A DNA stretch of 64,000 bases, taken from Ostreococcus lucimarinus CCE9901. Lineage: Eukaryota > Chlorophyta > Mamiellophyceae > Mamiellales > Bathycoccaceae. Position numbers and translations under genes: made by a program. The notes under the pieces are model-generated. The model was given only the letters and a program-made list of their open reading frames with translations, was not told the DNA's origin and searched no databases. This document shows positions 62,101 through 64,000 of the stretch, in pieces. Positions within the stretch are counted from its first letter, which is position 1. Every line of letters begins with the position of its first letter. Where the stretch lies: positions 372,001-436,000 of the forward strand of contig NC_009368.1 of assembly GCF_000092065.1 (NCBI RefSeq), written 5' to 3'.

Positions 62101-64000
62101 CACAGGAACGCTACTCTCCTCAACGAGTCGAGACGCCCTCTGCACAGCTCGGAGGTATGCAAGAAGGCGTTCACGCAATCACAGATATTGAATATTCGGT
62201 CATCAGCCGAAGCGATGGCTCTAAGTGCAAATCGCTGTCGGACTGTGATATCATCGTGAGCCTGCGTCAGGTGAAGAGATGCATTGATGCGCAGTCGCGA
62301 GGCGATTTCAATATTTCGCCGATGGTGATGTCACAGACGAGTCCAAACCCGCAACCCGCGACGGTCTCGTGTGGTCGTCACTATGCAGCGAACTGCTCGA
62401 CTTGTCCGTGGAAGGTGTCCGCGGAAGGTGTCCGTGGAAGGTGGATGGGCTGGAAATATTGCAATGGTGCGTGCGAATGGAGATGGCACGGGCGTATCAA
62501 TGCAGGTGGCACGTGCGTGTCAAAGCCAGCTCCAACTCCTCCGGCAATAACAGTCACGGATCGTACTTCTTCAACACGTGGAACCGTCACTGCACAGATC
62601 ACAGGGGGGACGATGACGCAATTTTCCACCTCTGCCAATTCATCTGAAGTGCAGGACGCATTACGTCATGTCCTCGGAGCGCACGACGGAGGCTTCGTGG
62701 TGAGTCCAAGCATGGATTTGTTTGATGCGTGCGGTGTGAGCGCTCATCGCATGCGCGTTGCGCATGCGAGCGATCTCGAATCGATCCAAGCGCGGTACAA
62801 AGAAGTCGTCAATGGTGTGCCCCTGGGAATGCTACCGAAATCTTCCCGAGGCCGCACTGCGGAAAATGACGCAGGTCTCCTTAATATAACTGTGAATGTC
62901 TCAGGCGGCCTCGCTGAGATAGTCGCGACAGACGAGTCGAGCGATTTCATCGGTATGGTGCCCCTGGACACGAGAACAGATCTCGATGTGCGCGCCTTGA
63001 TTCGCGGTGGCGACGCCGTGTTGGCGACGGCTGTTGTGACGGATGGCGACACAGTCGTACCATGTTCTGTCTCACCTGACCGTATGTCTGCGACTGGCTT
63101 CAAACAAGTTCCGAACGGGCAGGCATTCGTTGGCGATGCTTCTTGCCACATCATTGTGCCACACGAGGAAGTTGCATCTGACGCGACCGTGCACGCTCCG
63201 ACGGAGTTGAATCAGGATGGTTTTCCCTCACTCGGTGAGTCCGTGAGTCAATCGAGTCCGACAGACCAGAAACGTCGACGGGACGTCGAAACTATCCGTC
63301 GGCGCAGCATGTCAAACTCGCTAAAATTTCCTGGCCATGATACCTGGGCAAAACGAGATCTATCGATGAGTAGATCCGATCTTGGACGATTAACAGTCAC
63401 AGTGGTTGGTTTTGGTGCGCGTGTGCACAACGGCGCCGCGCACCGTAGAGCTGCGAATCACGCGCGGAAACTGTTGAAAACGGAACTCGTCGCGAAGGAT
63501 GCAGGTCAGGGGAGTCTCAACAATACGAAAAGCAAGTATGAATTTCCGGCGGGCGCGGGTCGATTCAGTGATCCATCGACGTGGGGTCCTCGGGGAGTGC
63601 CGGACCAAAACTCGACGGATATGCTCTTTATTCCTGCCGGTTTCAATCTTACTCTGGATGTCGCCGATACGTACTTCCGCGTGTGGGTGATTGAGGGGCA
63701 CCTAAATTTCCAACGGGGCATGAACATCACGATGCAAGCAGAAATGATCGTCATCAACGGCGACGACGCACACTTTAGCATTGGGAGTGAAACACGTCCC
63801 TTTGAAGATCAGGCGAATATCATCATGCACGGTCACTGGCGATCCCTCGGCTTGCCCAAATATGGGGTGAAGTGCATCTCACTGACGAGCGGACGATTAA
63901 CATTCTATGGTCAGCACGTCACGCCTTGGATGGAACTGGCCACTACGGCTTCAGCTAACGCAAACGTTATTTCCGTCAGAAGCAAGGAAGGCAAGACTCC
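59112..64000 (+). CDS. Giant surface protein with TIG and G8 domains (fibrocystin-L/PKHD1L1-like), cut by right edge
   Basis: A single frame with no stop from ATG 59112 to the edge (1629 codons and continuing). The N-terminus (MTSATPKRRRARRFLYAFGG...MSGLVATITMSTAAG) is a signal anchor or long signal peptide. An IPT/TIG-like segment (PTIVAVEPAEVRPGELITVYGRTCFG) lies near residues 215-240. A long middle with jelly-roll-like strands, repeated Trp/Phe and N-glycosylation sites follows, then dibasic clusters (QKRRRDVETIRRR). At about residues 1475-1620 there is a G8 domain: RFSDPSTWGPRGVPDQN, MLFIPAGFNLTLDVADTYF, VIEGHLNFQR. G8 plus TIG is the architecture of PKHD1L1/CEMIP-type surface proteins; parallel beta-helix repeats would be expected beyond the window. 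Confidence 0.82.
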   Translation, partial: MTSATPKRRRARRFLYAFGGPTLLFNLMRVFAMSGLVATITMSTAAGAAHGGGASMDEGPAQMHYMPDRFRSLAGGGWLTISSRDVHKSLMPMPGMRGGGEGANESAVSGSAMKDEVKIDLAHGDPDGERSCDLVHYKSSSNELVCSPRAVDCCLDGLTAQELASVSDGCPSVRPELNVEVNGQRLTWGSAGRNGRDTLTDESLKVSHGQTPTIVAVEPAEVRPGELITVYGRTCFGDVWKKDEDDGSSLRDDPDALRDLFSVEASAREDPRQEIGLEKSLYKVLIGDLPCEVRDPLTNRYYRSERGDGPYTAHRQTECGPVNGWFQCRVPQDIDSGLHLLHYETYTRGNAVILSEALRWNASDASKGYVLSVVDDKSEDEDPPRVYNITQLSKDESKQRLLVEGASLDAPNIVVELDGERCGGKKVVSRSGIEVECSGSAGASSQYHYGPPAWLREDWVFKDKNNKFVGGKAWSNALHVLKQRGERYNPLADEVMDALSSALATNGIVRGYKIEKVQQYLTSPSVGSPYVEATSGMKAAHAGLIRHRRIRNAVFERVSGVITAKANGRMRVAIANAAGNNMVLRVRHVSDNLNVFKPWLLVSKFCGTRYSRQNIYRYGFSQWFSVRGNEKYYMEFLMNLDPRYLHNFGGFDVKMEFSYDAGNPAGSIGQLTHTTTPHVPKRAHGGDYVVRFSGASKTAIRFAHNATSSRSNFEWKLFSGGKTIEFNTKNWLHAREHVRKVRDALRWANCTALPEDSKMWDADSTHSSHPFDVENRWLMVRDTQTFKEPTTDWNFIWQRRMGGFRGASIDWSTSYCSTHSQKFDLSSLPPGRVITPSSHFDVPASSRATTNKFLNFAYKVTPGTRATLLLRLKYRSGNRDISTTCAVLLTHEQATGNVKNFDHPACVDLRSVFKDDGEWHFISFDWRTALAGGEYAPSYLGEAMFPHKVQVQLDGIGVGAQRFLGKCPNKQRLAEMYVGDEGSELRGYLWLDSVSVTQERYSPQRVETPSAQLGGMQEGVHAITDIEYSVISRSDGSKCKSLSDCDIIVSLRQVKRCIDAQSRGDFNISPMVMSQTSPNPQPATVSCGRHYAANCSTCPWKVSAEGVRGRWMGWKYCNGACEWRWHGRINAGGTCVSKPAPTPPAITVTDRTSSTRGTVTAQITGGTMTQFSTSANSSEVQDALRHVLGAHDGGFVVSPSMDLFDACGVSAHRMRVAHASDLESIQARYKEVVNGVPLGMLPKSSRGRTAENDAGLLNITVNVSGGLAEIVATDESSDFIGMVPLDTRTDLDVRALIRGGDAVLATAVVTDGDTVVPCSVSPDRMSATGFKQVPNGQAFVGDASCHIIVPHEEVASDATVHAPTELNQDGFPSLGESVSQSSPTDQKRRRDVETIRRRSMSNSLKFPGHDTWAKRDLSMSRSDLGRLTVTVVGFGARVHNGAAHRRAANHARKLLKTELVAKDAGQGSLNNTKSKYEFPAGAGRFSDPSTWGPRGVPDQNSTDMLFIPAGFNLTLDVADTYFRVWVIEGHLNFQRGMNITMQAEMIVINGDDAHFSIGSETRPFEDQANIIMHGHWRSLGLPKYGVKCISLTSGRLTFYGQHVTPWMELATTASANANVISVRSKEGKT

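Noticed and set aside
1-64000. CRISPR arrays, bacterial operons, ribosome binding sites
   Set aside because: None seen; the window is eukaryotic nuclear DNA with introns and organelle-targeted proteins.

Overview
This is nuclear DNA from a small, compact eukaryote, almost certainly a picoplanktonic green alga of the Mamiellales (Ostreococcus-like). The evidence is the mix of plastid-type proteins (ABC1K kinase, KAS I, HMA1-type ATPase, a PDZ protein with transit peptide), plant-type RUNKEL and VPS13, high-GC DNA rich in CGCG, very short intergenic spaces, few introns that mostly lie near the 5' end, and a circularly permuted tRNA gene of the kind known from prasinophytes. The species is inferred, not proven.

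Layout. 1-9.3 kb: ABC1K kinase (cut by the left edge), a small membrane protein, an EXS-domain protein, an ARL8 GTPase, the KEOPS subunit Pcc1, a RUNKEL/ULK4-like kinase with HEAT repeats, and a three-repeat MYB factor. 9.3-25.2 kb: a bZIP factor and an ARID-Tudor-SAM chromatin protein sharing a promoter, Tudor-SN, plastid KAS I, a heavy-metal ATPase fused to a NicO-type transporter, a putative type II Golgi protein, mitochondrial ribosomal protein mL41 and two unknown proteins. 25.4-38.7 kb: one giant VPS13 lipid-transfer gene whose frame is broken four times. 38.8-49.4 kb: a coiled-coil protein, an ADF-H protein, RRP12 (frame broken twice), a COMMD6-like protein, an unknown protein, a PDZ protein and RRS1. 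49.4-52.7 kb: a permuted tRNA-Cys with an extra orphan 5' half, poly(A) polymerase, and a Cys-rich membrane protein.

52.7-64 kb is different in character. It has lower GC, wider spacing, several long inverted repeats that look like miniature transposable elements, a decayed ORF, and genes for secreted or surface proteins: a 2OG-oxygenase-like protein with a DOMON domain, two Cys-rich secreted proteins, and a very large TIG/G8 fibrocystin-L-like protein that runs off the right edge. It resembles an accessory, cell-surface region.

Most genes are housekeeping and not functionally linked. Loose themes are ribosome biogenesis (RRP12, RRS1), RNA and tRNA processing (Pcc1, poly(A) polymerase, Tudor-SN, permuted tRNA) and membrane traffic (ARL8, VPS13, EXS protein). 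Introns were placed by eye from GT..AG signals, frame and family conservation; none is confirmed by transcripts.
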